Shown one piece after another: positions 1 through 9,760 of a DNA stretch of 64,000 nt; within the stretch, counting starts at the first letter, position 1; each line of letters starts with the position of its first letter. This DNA is from Lingula anatina. Its lineage: Eukaryota > Brachiopoda > Lingulata > Lingulida > Lingulidae. Position numbers and translations under genes: made by a program. Under the pieces are notes generated by a model. It was given only the letters and a program-made list of their open reading frames with translations, ran no database searches and was not told the origin of the DNA. The stretch lies in assembly GCF_001039355.2 (NCBI RefSeq), contig NW_019773836.1, forward strand, positions 484,539-548,538, given 5' to 3'.

Positions 1-117
1 AATCCCCATAGCCTTGCGTTCTCAACTTTATTGGTCTAAGGGCAGATAGCAGGAATTACAATTCCAATTAGACTCAACCGTTCCCAGGACCACTCCCCAC
101 CCCCTCCCCCCACCCCT

Positions 118-216
118 CAAAAAAAAAAAAAAAAAACAAACAAATAAATAAATAAATAAATAAATAAAATAAAAATAAATAATAATAATAAATGAATAAA
201 TAATAAATAAAATAAA
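118..216. repeat. A-rich simple repeat (poly-A then AAAT/AAT)
   Basis: A run of A is followed by CAAA, TAAA and AAT units. The long Phe/Tyr/Ile-rich frames on the minus strand here are products of this repeat and are not genes. It may be the tail of an old retroelement; nothing else around it identifies one. Confidence 0.85.
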
Positions 217-645
217 TCCGAAGTGTCCTTCCACATCCAGAATGGTATGTAGCCACGCTTCCTGTTCTTAGCATAAAATACGATGTACTAATTAGAATAG
301 AGTACCCCCAGGGTTGACCACACCCCAAGTCACAATTAAATTCCTCAAATCCCTATAATGATAGGTTTATTAATCCCCGACGTATCAAGTTCCTAACTAT
401 GGTTTAGGAAGTAGCAATGTGAAATAGATTATGCATGTATATAATTGTCCACCCAGGGGAAAGCTTGACAAATGTCAGCGTACCTAGCCGAAACAACCCC
501 GTCCCCATTCCGATTCTACCTCTATAGAACTTCACACTATGAAGTAGTTGTTGTCGACATCGACAAATATATCATGTTATCACACCTACTGCAATGTCGC
601 TGTAATAGGGTCATGAATATTTGAGTACTTTTTGCCAACGCTTAC

Positions 646-652
646 TATAAAA
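646..652 (+). promoter_or_regulatory. TATA box of a candidate small transcription unit
   Basis: The heptamer TATAAAA is followed by a GC-rich AGCGAGCGC stretch. A potential splice donor (TAAG before gtaaga) lies about 60 bp downstream, near 708. This is a good core-promoter match on sequence alone. It could serve the small unit at 646-1241 or be a distal promoter for gene A; no signal here decides. Confidence 0.4.
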
Positions 653-1241
653 GCGAGCGCACACCACTTCTGGGTGCGGTCAGGTTTTTTCTCTTCGAAA
701 TGTAATAAGGTAAGACACGTAGAACACTTTGGATATGTACATATTTAATTGTTCATTTATTTTGATATAAAAGATTTGTAAACCGTCGTCACCTATTAGT
801 TATTCATTAAGTCAGGTGATATTAGTATAAAGTCATCTTTTTTATATCAATATATATATATATTTAGTCGACATGTACGTTATCCTTCTAGACAATTGCT
901 TTCCTGGCCGCCACGTTACTGTGTACTCAATCTTTAAGTTGCCGAATGTTGTGTAAGTACTATAGATATATATTTAATTTCATAGTTTAGTCATATTGTC
1001 GATATTTGCGTGTTCGTATCTCTCTCTCTCTCTCTCCATTCTTTATTTGCATTTGTGTGTACACTTGATGTAATATGTTTATTTATTATTATTATTATTT
1101 ATCTATTTTACTTATTTTTTGTTTAGTTTCACCACATCAGAAAACGCCTCAGAACTCGCTTCAGAACTTACCTCAGAATTCACCCCAGAATTCACCTTAG
1201 AACTCACTATAAATAGCTAAAAAATGTGCGTGAACAATAAA
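646..1241 (+). other. candidate small spliced gene with a 12-bp-repeat terminal exon
   Basis: Between the TATA box and an AATAAA at 1236-1241 there is a plausible three-exon layout: exon 1 ending near 708 (donor gtaaga), exon 2 ending at 952 (donor gtaagt), and exon 3 from 1127 after tttag. Exon 3 holds about five imperfect 12-bp repeats of the type CAGAACTCRCYT, so all three frames stay open across it. From the ATG at 873 a complete ORF of about 58 residues ends at a TAA near 1220, with a Ser-Glu-Leu/Phe-Thr repeat tail. A second frame of exon 2 starting at 892 looks like a signal peptide (AFLAATLLCTQ) but has no start codon that I can find. Coding status is unresolved. I recognise no family. 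Confidence 0.25.
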
Positions 1242-1354
1242 GGTGAAATTTAAAGATTTGTTGTTGAGTTATTGACTGGTACGCAGTAACAGTAGTAATT
1301 CTTATCCTATGAAGTGGTAATATACTATTTACGTTCCGAAAATCGTGAGCTCAA

Positions 1355-1365
1355 GGGGAATCCCC
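1355..1365. promoter_or_regulatory. palindromic kappaB-like site, unit a left
   Basis: GGGGAATCCCC is a perfect inverted repeat that fits the NF-kappaB consensus GGGRNNYYCC. The same 11-mer recurs at 2367-2377, 3536-3546 and 4331-4341, with a variant at 16567-16577. Binding is inferred from the motif only. Confidence 0.45.
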
Positions 1366-1845
1366 TTTCTTGAATCTCTATTTGGCGCATGCGCAAGTGG
1401 GATTCGGTTTCGCTTTGCGTGTGTGAACAAGCAAGCAAATCGGATTTTTATCAGAAATTCGGATTAAAAAAAAATCCGGATTTTTTCAGATGGCAGTGTG
1501 AACGGGATATTAGACCCATTGGGAAAGGGTCTCAATATACAAATCGGTCTGAAACAATTTATTTTAATGACTCACCCTCTGAACACACACGTGTTGGAAA
1601 TACCCAGCTTCCAAGAGAAGGAAGAACAAATTTACACTCCAAAACAAAAGTGGCCAGCTTCGCAGGCGGTTGAACATGTATTTGTATGTCAGCATTTTTC
1701 TAAAAAAATATTGATATATTTGGTGTTGGTCCTCAGATAGCCTACTAACATAAATGAAGAGACTGTACATAAATGAAGAGACTGTATGTTATAATGGGAA
1801 GCAGCTCAAATGAAGAATCTACATGTAAAACGTCGACTAAAACAT

Positions 1846-1909
1846 ATGCGCAGTGGAGGGCGAGAATCCACGTTAATGGCTGTGGCATTGATATTCATGA
1901 GAATTGAAT
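1846..1909 (+). CDS. candidate leader exon, unit a
   Basis: The ATG opens MRSGGRES followed by the hydrophobic LMAVALIFM, and the exon ends at a gtgcga donor in phase 1, which is what the first Ig exon of gene A requires. Unit a differs from b and c at the last base, so the junction codon would be Cys rather than Gly. The frame also extends upstream to an ATG at 1810 and downstream, unspliced, to about 2004. With unit b also present before gene A, this may be an alternative or dead first exon. Confidence 0.3.
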
Positions 1910-2125
1910 GTGCGAGTATTGCTATCTTTATCGCTATTATTTTAAGACCATATGTTATCTCTAGTGGGGCTAAGAAATTGAATGTCACATTTGTTGTTAA
2001 GTGAGACGACAAAAGTAAGCATACATGTGCGTACGTGTTGTATTTACTTAAATTTGGTCACTATTGACTTACCCAGTCTATTTTTAAATCGCATATATTT
2101 ACCAGTATCCGGTACATGTGACTAA

Positions 2126-2362
2126 AGCCTAGGTCCCAACTACGTTTTGGACGCACGGTTTTTAAGTTCCTTGCGTCCGGCTAGGACGTAACTAGATCGT
2201 AGGGAATGGTGAAAGTAATTGGTGAAAAATTTCTACGTGCTGTTTCCGTCCTCCAAAAGTCGTACGATGGACGTGCTCCTCACGCACGAACTCCCACGTT
2301 TTCCCCATTTTTTGGCCGTAGACCACACGTAGCAACCCGTACGTTCGGTTGGGACCTAGGCT
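2126..2362. mobile_element. PIF/Harbinger-type MITE
   Basis: A 237-bp non-coding element has ends AGCCTAGGTCCCAAC and its inverse, GTTGGGACCTAGGCT (the right end is preceded by CG). It is flanked by TAA at 2123-2125 and 2363-2365. Units b and c carry the empty site with a single TAA (gtgacTAAAGGGG at 4323-4334 in b). Three-base target duplications are typical of the PIF/Harbinger superfamily. There is no ORF. Confidence 0.85.
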
Positions 2363-2366
2363 TAAA

Positions 2367-2377
2367 GGGGAATCCCC
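2367..2377. promoter_or_regulatory. palindromic kappaB-like site, unit a right
   Basis: GGGGAATCCCC lies immediately beyond the MITE right end. It aligns with 4331-4341 in unit b and the variant at 16567-16577 in unit c. Confidence 0.45.
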
Positions 2378-3535
2378 TTCTTTAGTCTACGTAAATTTAC
2401 AGTCAGAGGAGGTTACAAAAACTCCACATCTTAAAGTAAAAAAAATATCAGTTGCCCTTGACCCCCCCTCCCCTCCTCCTTCACTGAAGATATGTGATAA
2501 CGGTATTAGCTTAATTCTGTCTGGAAACGCTAACACGACGGACGTACTGGTCCAAAATCTCTTCCACTCGGTCTAAGTCAGTTGAGTGTGGTTATAGAAG
2601 ACTGATCACATTAACCCCCATTAATATGTGTCTTGATATAAAGTGATCAGCACTGCTATTAAAAGAGGTGCGTGTAAGGTGAGTGATATGCTTCGGATAG
2701 CCAAACACATAGAAAATAATGAAATAATGGTTAATGAGGGGATGGCAGTTGGCGCGCTGCATTCACGTACATGCCCCAATTAAGCATATTCAGACATGCT
2801 TAAACCCCCTTTACACTGGGCAGCGTCCTTTCTGCGTCCCGTAGCATGGCCCCGTTTAAGAGTTAAACAAATTATTATTCACGTTCCGCCAACTGGCCAA
2901 TCATTGAACATTCATTCTGCAACCAAAGCGATGCTTGTGCCTCCTTTCTACGACCACAGCGATGCCAATTTTATGGTCGCACAAAGTAGTTTCGGATTAC
3001 GGCAGAGGGTGTAAAGGGGGTCCCGACCCCCTCAGGTTTGTGAAATAGAAATTTCACCAATATTCCCCTTTTGAAATTAGAATTTTGTCTAGCTAAATCA
3101 TAGTTCTAAACAGAACCAAATAATAACGTTCACCTTCTAAAAAATGCGGGGCCCCGCTTTGAACCCCACGCCAAAGGGAGAGAGCATTNGACCGCTTGCA
3201 TGCAAAATTTCAAATTCTTCTATGCAGTAGTTGCCGAAATATGGATACTTTTTTGACAGAACCAAGCTTTGCCTAAGCCAAGCTTTGATCAGCCCAAAGG
3301 AACACTACCCAATTAAATCACTGCAAATTACATAATGTAGCAGCGCAACAGGCATGAAAGTCAATTAATTGGTAGTGACACACCTGACTGCACACTTTTA
3401 CATTCACAAATCTTATTTGAGATCGGAGTTTTTTGAAAAAAGAACCTATTTTTATCTAGGTATACCTTCGAAACTAAAATATTCCATATTAAATGTCAAG
3501 TCTGTATTTACGCTCCGAAAATTGTGCGTGAAGTT

Positions 3536-3546
3536 GGGGAATCCCC
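3536..3546. promoter_or_regulatory. palindromic kappaB-like site, unit b left
   Basis: GGGGAATCCCC at the same place in the unit as 1355-1365. Confidence 0.45.
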
Positions 3547-4069
3547 TTTCTTGTATCTATTTGGCGCACGTGCAAGTGTCAAAACAATAGTAAAACCTGG
3601 ATTTTTTTTCAATGTGGGATTTGGTTTCGCGTTGCGTGTGTGAACAAGCAAGCAAATCGGATTTTTATCAGAAATTCGAATTAACAAAATCCGTATTTTT
3701 TCAGATGGCAGTATGAACGGGATATCAGACCCATTGGGAAAGGGTCTCAATATACAGATAGGTCTGAAACAATTTATTTTAATGACTCACACGCACTGAA
3801 CGCACACGTGTTGGAAATACCCAGTTTCCAGGAGAAGAAAGGACAAATTCTACACTCCAAAACAAAAGTGGCCTGCTTCGCAGGCGGTTGGACATGTATT
3901 TGTATGTCAGCATTTTTCTAAAAATTATAGGTATATTTGATGTTGGTACATGTACTCCAATACTAACATGAATGAAGAGACTGTACAAAAATTAAGAGAC
4001 TGTAGGTTATAATGGGAAGCAGCTCAAATGAAGAATTTACATGTAAAACGTCGACCAAAACATACATGT

Positions 4070-4133
4070 ATGCGCGGTGGAGGGCGCGAATCCACGTTAT
4101 TGGCTGTGGCATTGATATTCATGAGAATTGAAG
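4070..4133 (+). CDS. candidate leader (signal peptide) exon of gene A, unit b
   Basis: A 64-nt exon starts at ATG and reads MRGGGRES then LLAVALIFM, a short basic start followed by a hydrophobic core. It ends in phase 1 at GAAG before gtgcgag. The first Ig exon of A begins with two bases of a codon, so the join gives Gly-Ala-Ser in frame. The intron would be 1.7 kb, close to the 1.8-kb leader intron of gene C. Weak points are the short hydrophobic core, the non-consensus donor, and a frame that also reads on unspliced to about 4228. Confidence 0.4.
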
Positions 4134-4330
4134 GTGCGAGTGTAGTTATCTTTATCGCTATTGTTTTAAGACCATATGTTAACTCTAGTGGGGCTAAAGA
4201 ATTGAATGTCACATTTGTTGTTAAGTGAGACGACATGAGTAAGCATACATATCCGTACGTGTTGTATTTACTTAAATTTGGTCACCCAGTACGTCAGGTC
4301 TATTTTTAGATATATTTATTAGTGACTAAA

Positions 4331-4341
4331 GGGGAATCCCC
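4331..4341. promoter_or_regulatory. palindromic kappaB-like site, unit b right
   Basis: GGGGAATCCCC about 200 bp downstream of the candidate leader exon, aligned with 2367-2377. Confidence 0.45.
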
Positions 4342-5839
4342 TTTTTAACTCTACGTCAGGAGGTTACAAAAACTCAACATCTTAAAGTACCCCCTCTCCC
4401 TCCTTCACTGAAGTTATATCATACCGGTATGTCAACTACTTAATCCTGTCTGGAAACTCCAACACAACGGACGTGCTGGTCCAAAATCTCTTCCACTGGG
4501 TCTCAGTCAGTTGAGTGTGGTTATAGAAGACTCTGATCACATTAACCCCCATTAATATGTGTCTTGATATATAAAGTGATCAGCACTGCTATTAAAAGAG
4601 GTGTGTACAAGGTGAGTGATATGCTTCGGATAGCCAAAAAATAATGAAATAATGGTTAAGGAGGGGGTGGCAGTTGGCGCGCTGCCTTCACGTACATGCC
4701 CCAATTAAGCATATTCAGACATGCTTAAGTCCCCTTTACACTGAGCGGCGTCCTTTCAGCGTGTCGTAGCATGACCCAGTTTGAGAGTAAAACAAATTAT
4801 TATTTACGTTCCGACAACTGGCTAATCATTGCGCATTCATGATTCATTCTGCAAACAAGGCGATTCTACGACCACAGCGATGCCAGTTTCATAGCCGCAC
4901 AAAGCAGTTTCGGATTACGGCAGGTCCTGAACCTCCTCCAGTTTCTGAAATAGAAATTTCACCAATATTCCTCTTTTGAAATTAGAATTTTGTCTAGCTA
5001 AATCATAGTTCTAAACAGCACCAAATAATACTGTTCACCTTCTAAAAAAATGCGGGGCCCCGCTTTGAACCCCACGCCAAAGGGAGAGAGCATAGGCTTC
5101 ACATCCGAAGCCTGTCATTCCTAAAACACGGACCCCCCCCACCCACCCCCCCGGCAAAGGACGCAAAAAGGAAGCCACCCAATGCAAATGGGGTTTAAGT
5201 GAAGTCAGGTGAGTATACTATTGTCACCAATTACAACAACCCCATGGTGACTGACGTCCTGAAAAGCTATCTGTTAGAAAAGTATGCAGTTAATGTTACG
5301 CTCTCAATGACAATTCCGGTTTCAGTTTCAATTCTTTTTAAAATAGCTCATAAAAACTTTATTTTTCTAAGAATATTGTTAGATTTGAAAAACTAAATCG
5401 CAGTTTCATTTTCGTTTTAAATAAAGCTTTATTTATCTACATATTCATTTATTTACTTTTCATTGAATTTCATACAGATATTTCCAAGCAAAATCTTTTA
5501 TGACATATTATATTATCATTGCTTTTTCAGATGTATATTTTTCGTAAATATTTCCAAAGTATTTGGACTGTATTTGGGATTTGAAGTTTTAAAATAATTA
5601 CAAACTTAAAGTGCTGGGGGGAAAAGACACTGTACATGTATATGTTGACAAGAAAGGAAATTCAAAAAGATACGGTTCAATTAAATATGACAAATATATT
5701 CCACATTTGAAATCCAATGCTGGTCTCGATTTCATATGTTCCCTCTATTTCAAACACAACCCCGAAAAAAGGGATTTCAGTGTTGTTTGAAACCCCGTAT
5801 TAAGGAGTAAAATTTTGCTGTCTTGTGTTTCCTTATTAG

Positions 5840-6448
5840 GTGCATCACCCGCCCTAGTTCCGGTCGGGGGGACGTTTACCCACGTATGTCCTTCCATAAG
5901 CCATTGCAAGAATGTATCAACGCTCCTGGGAGTGACTTTCTACACCAAACCAAACTTCCTGTTGTTCACTAATGCCACAAATTATACAAAGTACGGTGAA
6001 AAATTATCAGTCGACTACAAGAACAGACTGTCTGCAGAGTACAGGCATCCTAACAGTGTGTTATATATACGGAATATAAGCTGCTCGGATCAGAAACTTT
6101 ATAACTGCAGCGTACATTGCATAGGAAAACCATTTCGCACTTTTACTGAAGATTTGGAAGTTTTAGGTAAGGTCGGAGAAAATGTCTATGTGGTTAACGA
6201 GCGGCGCCCCTCTTTTAAACTTGGCTGCCAAACAGAATTCTTTTTTTCTCAGAATTAAAGGATAGGTCGTGCTTGTTAACGAGCTAATTAATTTTGCCTG
6301 ATTTCATTAAAGTATTTCTTTGATTAGTAAGTGGACAACGTACTATTTGGGATGTATGTGGTTAGCATAATATTGTCTGATTTCTACCAAACACAAAAAT
6401 CAAGAAAGAAAAGAAATACAGTTAATTATACCGCAATGCCCTTATCCA

Positions 6449-6483
<35 letters not shown>

Positions 6484-9400
6484 CACACACACACGGAAGA
6501 AAGAGCAGTGACATGTATATAAAGAAGTGAAGGTATGAACAACATTTCCTGTTTTTTATCAGTTGACTCCGGTCCGCCGTCCATAAATATGAACGTTCTA
6601 CACGATTCATCTGGTTTGGTGGAAATCCGTTGCTATGCAAAACTTGGCAAGCCCCGCAAAACCATTGAGTTACTTCCAGATGCCACAGGGGTCAACAATT
6701 CTACGTTCGACAATTGCAGCGAATATGGTGAAAGAAAAGTAAACGTTACGCTGAAGGCAGAAGATGATGGGAAAACTTTTATATGCCGAGTGGAAAATAG
6801 ATCGGATTCCGTAACATTTAGTAATTATCTTATAATTTTAACACTAACGTTTTATATAATTTCGGGACAGACGAGACTAGATTGTAAACTGTTGCCTCTT
6901 AATTTTACCTCTCTTTCTCTCTCTCTCTCTCTTATTTTATTTTAGTTATTATTATTATTATTATTGTATATTAACATTGCAATTTCTCTTTAGTTGCAGC
7001 AAAAATTCCTCGAATAAGTCTGATCATCAAGAGTGGTAACATAACACATTCTTCACGTGTTATCCGTATGGCGGAGCGATCTTCTGTTGTACTAAATTGT
7101 TCATCGGAAGGGCATCCGCGGCCTTTTTACACATGGAGATTCGTNNNNNNNNNNNNNNNNNNNNNNNNNNNNNNNNNNNNNNNNNNNNNNNNNNNNNNNN
7201 NNNNNNNNNNNNNNNNNNNNNNNNNNNNNNNNNNNNNNNNNNNNNNNNNNNNNNNNNNNNNNNNNNNNNNNNNNNNNNNNNNNNNNNNNNNNNNNNNNNN
7301 NNNNNNNNNNNNNNNNNNNNNNNNNNNNNNNNNNNNNNNNNTGGTGATCTGCTCCATTTACTGCGGAACAGTCGCGATGTCGGCTGCTCACTACATCCGG
7401 GCAGTACAAAGCTGTCACTAACAGATCTTATTTCGTTTTCTCTTCAAGTCGCAAAAGGAATGGAACACATATCTAAGCTAAACGTAAGCATGTTAACTTT
7501 AAATAAAAGTTTTTGTGTGATAAAATTTTGAGTGCCACACGTATTTCACTAAAATGTACCCAGTATTTGCTATACAGCGTCAAACAGTTTACAGGTTTGA
7601 TAATTAAGTGTTTTAGACTCAAGAAAATAAGTAAATACTAACAGCTTTAGAATGCACATACTGTCCACCTTCAATAGCATGAATACTATTAATAAATATT
7701 TTACCCTTTACAGAAAGTCTGTGATATTGCACATTTCACCTTTTCAAAACCTATTATTCAGAAACTAACATTTCTTTGCAAATAAGGCAATCAAATAACA
7801 TATTCCACGGCATCAAAAATCTCACTTGGAAGGTCTCTTTTTATTTACAGAGAGCGACATTTTACTGGCATATCTCTAGTGTAAATAACTTTTTATTTGC
7901 CAAAGAAGAGTACATATATCGTTGCGATCAGCAATAATGTAGAGTGTATTTTATTTGTTATTTTTGTTCTGTCATTGTAGTTGCTGCACCGAGATCTTGC
8001 TGCACGGAACGTCCTCATGTTTGACAACAGAGTGTGTAAGATATCTGACTTTGGACTGGCTAGGAATATAGCAGAGAGCAGACAGTATGAGAGGCAGACC
8101 TCTGTACGTAGACTAAATTTTCGCTCTACCCCAGATTAACTTAATTTAGGCATATATTGTCATTTTAGCTGATACCAGTTCAACAAGAATACAGCAATGC
8201 TTGCAGTGCAATCTCTTAAACTTAATGTTATTTTACACTGTTTGCGAATTCAGCCAATATTTATCAACGGATGGTAAATTTAATATTACACAAATCAACT
8301 GTTTTCTGTGTAAATGCAAAATAATGTATTTTTTTCATCTGATAGCGTATTGGGTTTAAATCGTTTTCGCTCAACATACAGTATTTGTCGAGCATCCAAA
8401 AATGCAAACCACTAAAGCACGTAAGTCGACCATATATGAAAGGGGTGTGGGTTCCGATGCGTTCAGGTTTCTTGCCCCCATCCCAACTATGTCCGCCAAT
8501 GCATTTCTAATTTTAGGGTCCGCTTCCGGTCAGATGGATGGCCCCTGAGTCTCTTGCGGACAACATATACACTACTAGAAGCGATGTTTGGTCTTATGGT
8601 GTTTTGATGTGGGAGATTTTCACACTTGGTATGAAATTGGATGGAAAAAAAACATTGCTTTGAAAAGACCAAGTACTACATAGATGTTGGGGTCTTTGCT
8701 CTAAAATACATATTATGTGTGGATTTTGTAAATACATGAAGCAGATGCTCTTTGATGAAGGAACGGGTTTACTACAAGGGTTCTTTCTCTAATTTAAATA
8801 TATATAAAAAACAAGAAAACACGAGAAAGAAGGAATCCTTTGAACAATCTTAAAATCAGATTTCACTTAATGTTTTTATGCAAGTACCAACGCCAACACG
8901 TGTTATTTACCATACTCGAAAAATGTACTGATATAAATATATATATAAATATATATAAATATCCCTGAAATAATTTTAAACTCCACCACCAAATATATTT
9001 ATGTGATACATTACACACGCTTCAATTTGGTTTCATTTTGTATTTCCAGGGAGAGCCCCCTATGCTGGCTTTAGTGGTGCACAGACTTTGGGGTTTGTTA
9101 TATCTGGCCGTACCTCTCAATACTTACGTAGACCAGGCTGCTGCAGCCCTGATATGTAAGTATAGTCTGCTTTATTTATTCATTATTTTTGACATCTTCT
9201 TTGCTCATATATATTACTAATTTTGTTGTTTATCATTATAAGCAACGACCTCGACTCTGACACTCACATCTGCCATATCAGTTTTATGCCAAACAAGCAT
9301 GAAAAAAATGAAAGGCTGTGTGTAAGCTATCCGAAAAACAATCGCTTAGTAGGATTAGGATTGGGGTATACTCTATATCTATACGTGATTTTGAAAGGTA

Positions 9401-9754
9401 TCGTAACTAACTTAACTTCAGATGTCGGTACTTCTGGTGTAGTCAGAATGTTATGACATATAAAGGGCTCAGCTGTATGTGTCAAATCAACAGTAAAATA
9501 GATACAGTCAATAGTGTTTCTTCAAAATTGATTTTTTAAGCTCAATTGAAGCTGACATAAATATTCATAAATATTATTGGCAGTAAACTACATAATTTAC
9601 ACGGCTATTTTGTTGTAATTCACTATTGTTTTCTCTCATATTTAGATACAGAGTGATGCAGCGCTGTTGGGCTGTGGAACCAGGAGCACGACCGAATTTT
9701 CGGGCGCTAGCGAAAACTATATCCGCCATTTCCATCAGTACAAGTCGCGTATGA
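5840..9754 (+). CDS. Ig-domain receptor tyrosine kinase, copy A (interrupted by an assembly gap)
   Basis: This is a single-pass receptor tyrosine kinase predicted to bind a ligand through Ig domains and phosphorylate tyrosines inside the cell. Exons seen: Ig1 5840-6166, Ig2 6563-6820, Ig3 from 6994 into the gap at 7145, then kinase exons 7342-7483 (hinge; its start is in the gap), 7981-8103 ([16 protein letters not shown]), 8517-8628 ([19 protein letters not shown]), 9050-9155 and 9646-9754 (CW-6-ARPNF; TGA at 9752). The Ig exons are phase 1-1 with several N-glycosylation sequons. Membrane segment, P-loop and catalytic Lys are missing because the gap collapses about 2.3 kb that gene B retains. 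All visible exons are open. The tail is very short (ISTSRV, stop), and a LINE starts just after it. An alternative donor (gtatga) overlaps the stop, so another 3' exon cannot be excluded. The leader is probably at 4070-4133. Confidence 0.85.
6450..6494. repeat. CT/CA microsatellite in intron of gene A
   Basis: A short (CT)n followed by (CA)n. The same spot in gene B (18752-18824) has a far longer CT tract, a visible length difference between otherwise near-identical introns. Confidence 0.85.
7145..7341. other. assembly gap (197 N)
   Basis: The last base before the gap (7144) aligns with 19475 and the first after it (7342) with 21801 in gene B. The paralog therefore has 2325 bp where the assembly shows 197 N. 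The missing part should hold the rest of Ig3, the membrane exon, juxtamembrane exon, P-loop exon and alphaC exon. A real deletion, or scaffolding of two copies into one, is also possible. Confidence 0.95.
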
Positions 9755-9760
9755 CTGCTA

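Larger units (their letters stand above)
1326..3188 (+). repeat. upstream unit a (first of three copies)
   Basis: This block is homologous to 3505-5130 (unit b) and, in its later part, to 16027-17430 (unit c). It runs from a TATTTACG-TCCGAAAA motif to a shared tail with GCGGGGCCCCGC and AACCCCACGCCAAAGG. It holds two GGGGAATCCCC palindromes, a candidate leader exon at 1846-1909, and a 237-bp MITE that b and c lack. A single ambiguous base lies at 3189. The unit is best read as a duplicated 5' region of the receptor genes, though an old mobile element is possible. Confidence 0.7.
3505..5130 (+). repeat. upstream unit b (second copy)
   Basis: This is a tandem copy of unit a, about 2.2 kb downstream of it, separated by roughly 300 bp of other sequence (3190-3504). 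It keeps both kappaB-like palindromes and the leader-exon candidate but lacks the MITE, so the MITE arrived after the duplication or only in unit a. From its end the sequence runs straight into the intron before the first Ig exon of gene A, in the same arrangement as unit c before gene B. Confidence 0.75.

Noticed and set aside
28-328. Minus-strand ORFs rich in Phe, Tyr and Ile
   Set aside because: Translation of the A-rich simple repeat; no domain and low complexity.
5199-5396. ORF of 65 codons, repeated at 17499-17696
   Set aside because: Starts without ATG; conserved only because the whole intron is duplicated; no domain.
5815-5839. Reading LLSCVSLL just before the Ig1 exon as a signal peptide
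   Set aside because: The frame has no ATG before the upstream stop, the attag acceptor explains the join, and genes C and D have separate leader exons.
6331-6522. Ser-Leu/Thr-His ORFs in both copies (also 18632-18971)
   Set aside because: They run through the CT/CA microsatellite inside an intron and are not conserved in gene C.
7068-7531. ORFs spanning the N gap
   Set aside because: Continuity is an artefact of translating N; the two sides belong to different exons about 2.3 kb apart in the paralog.
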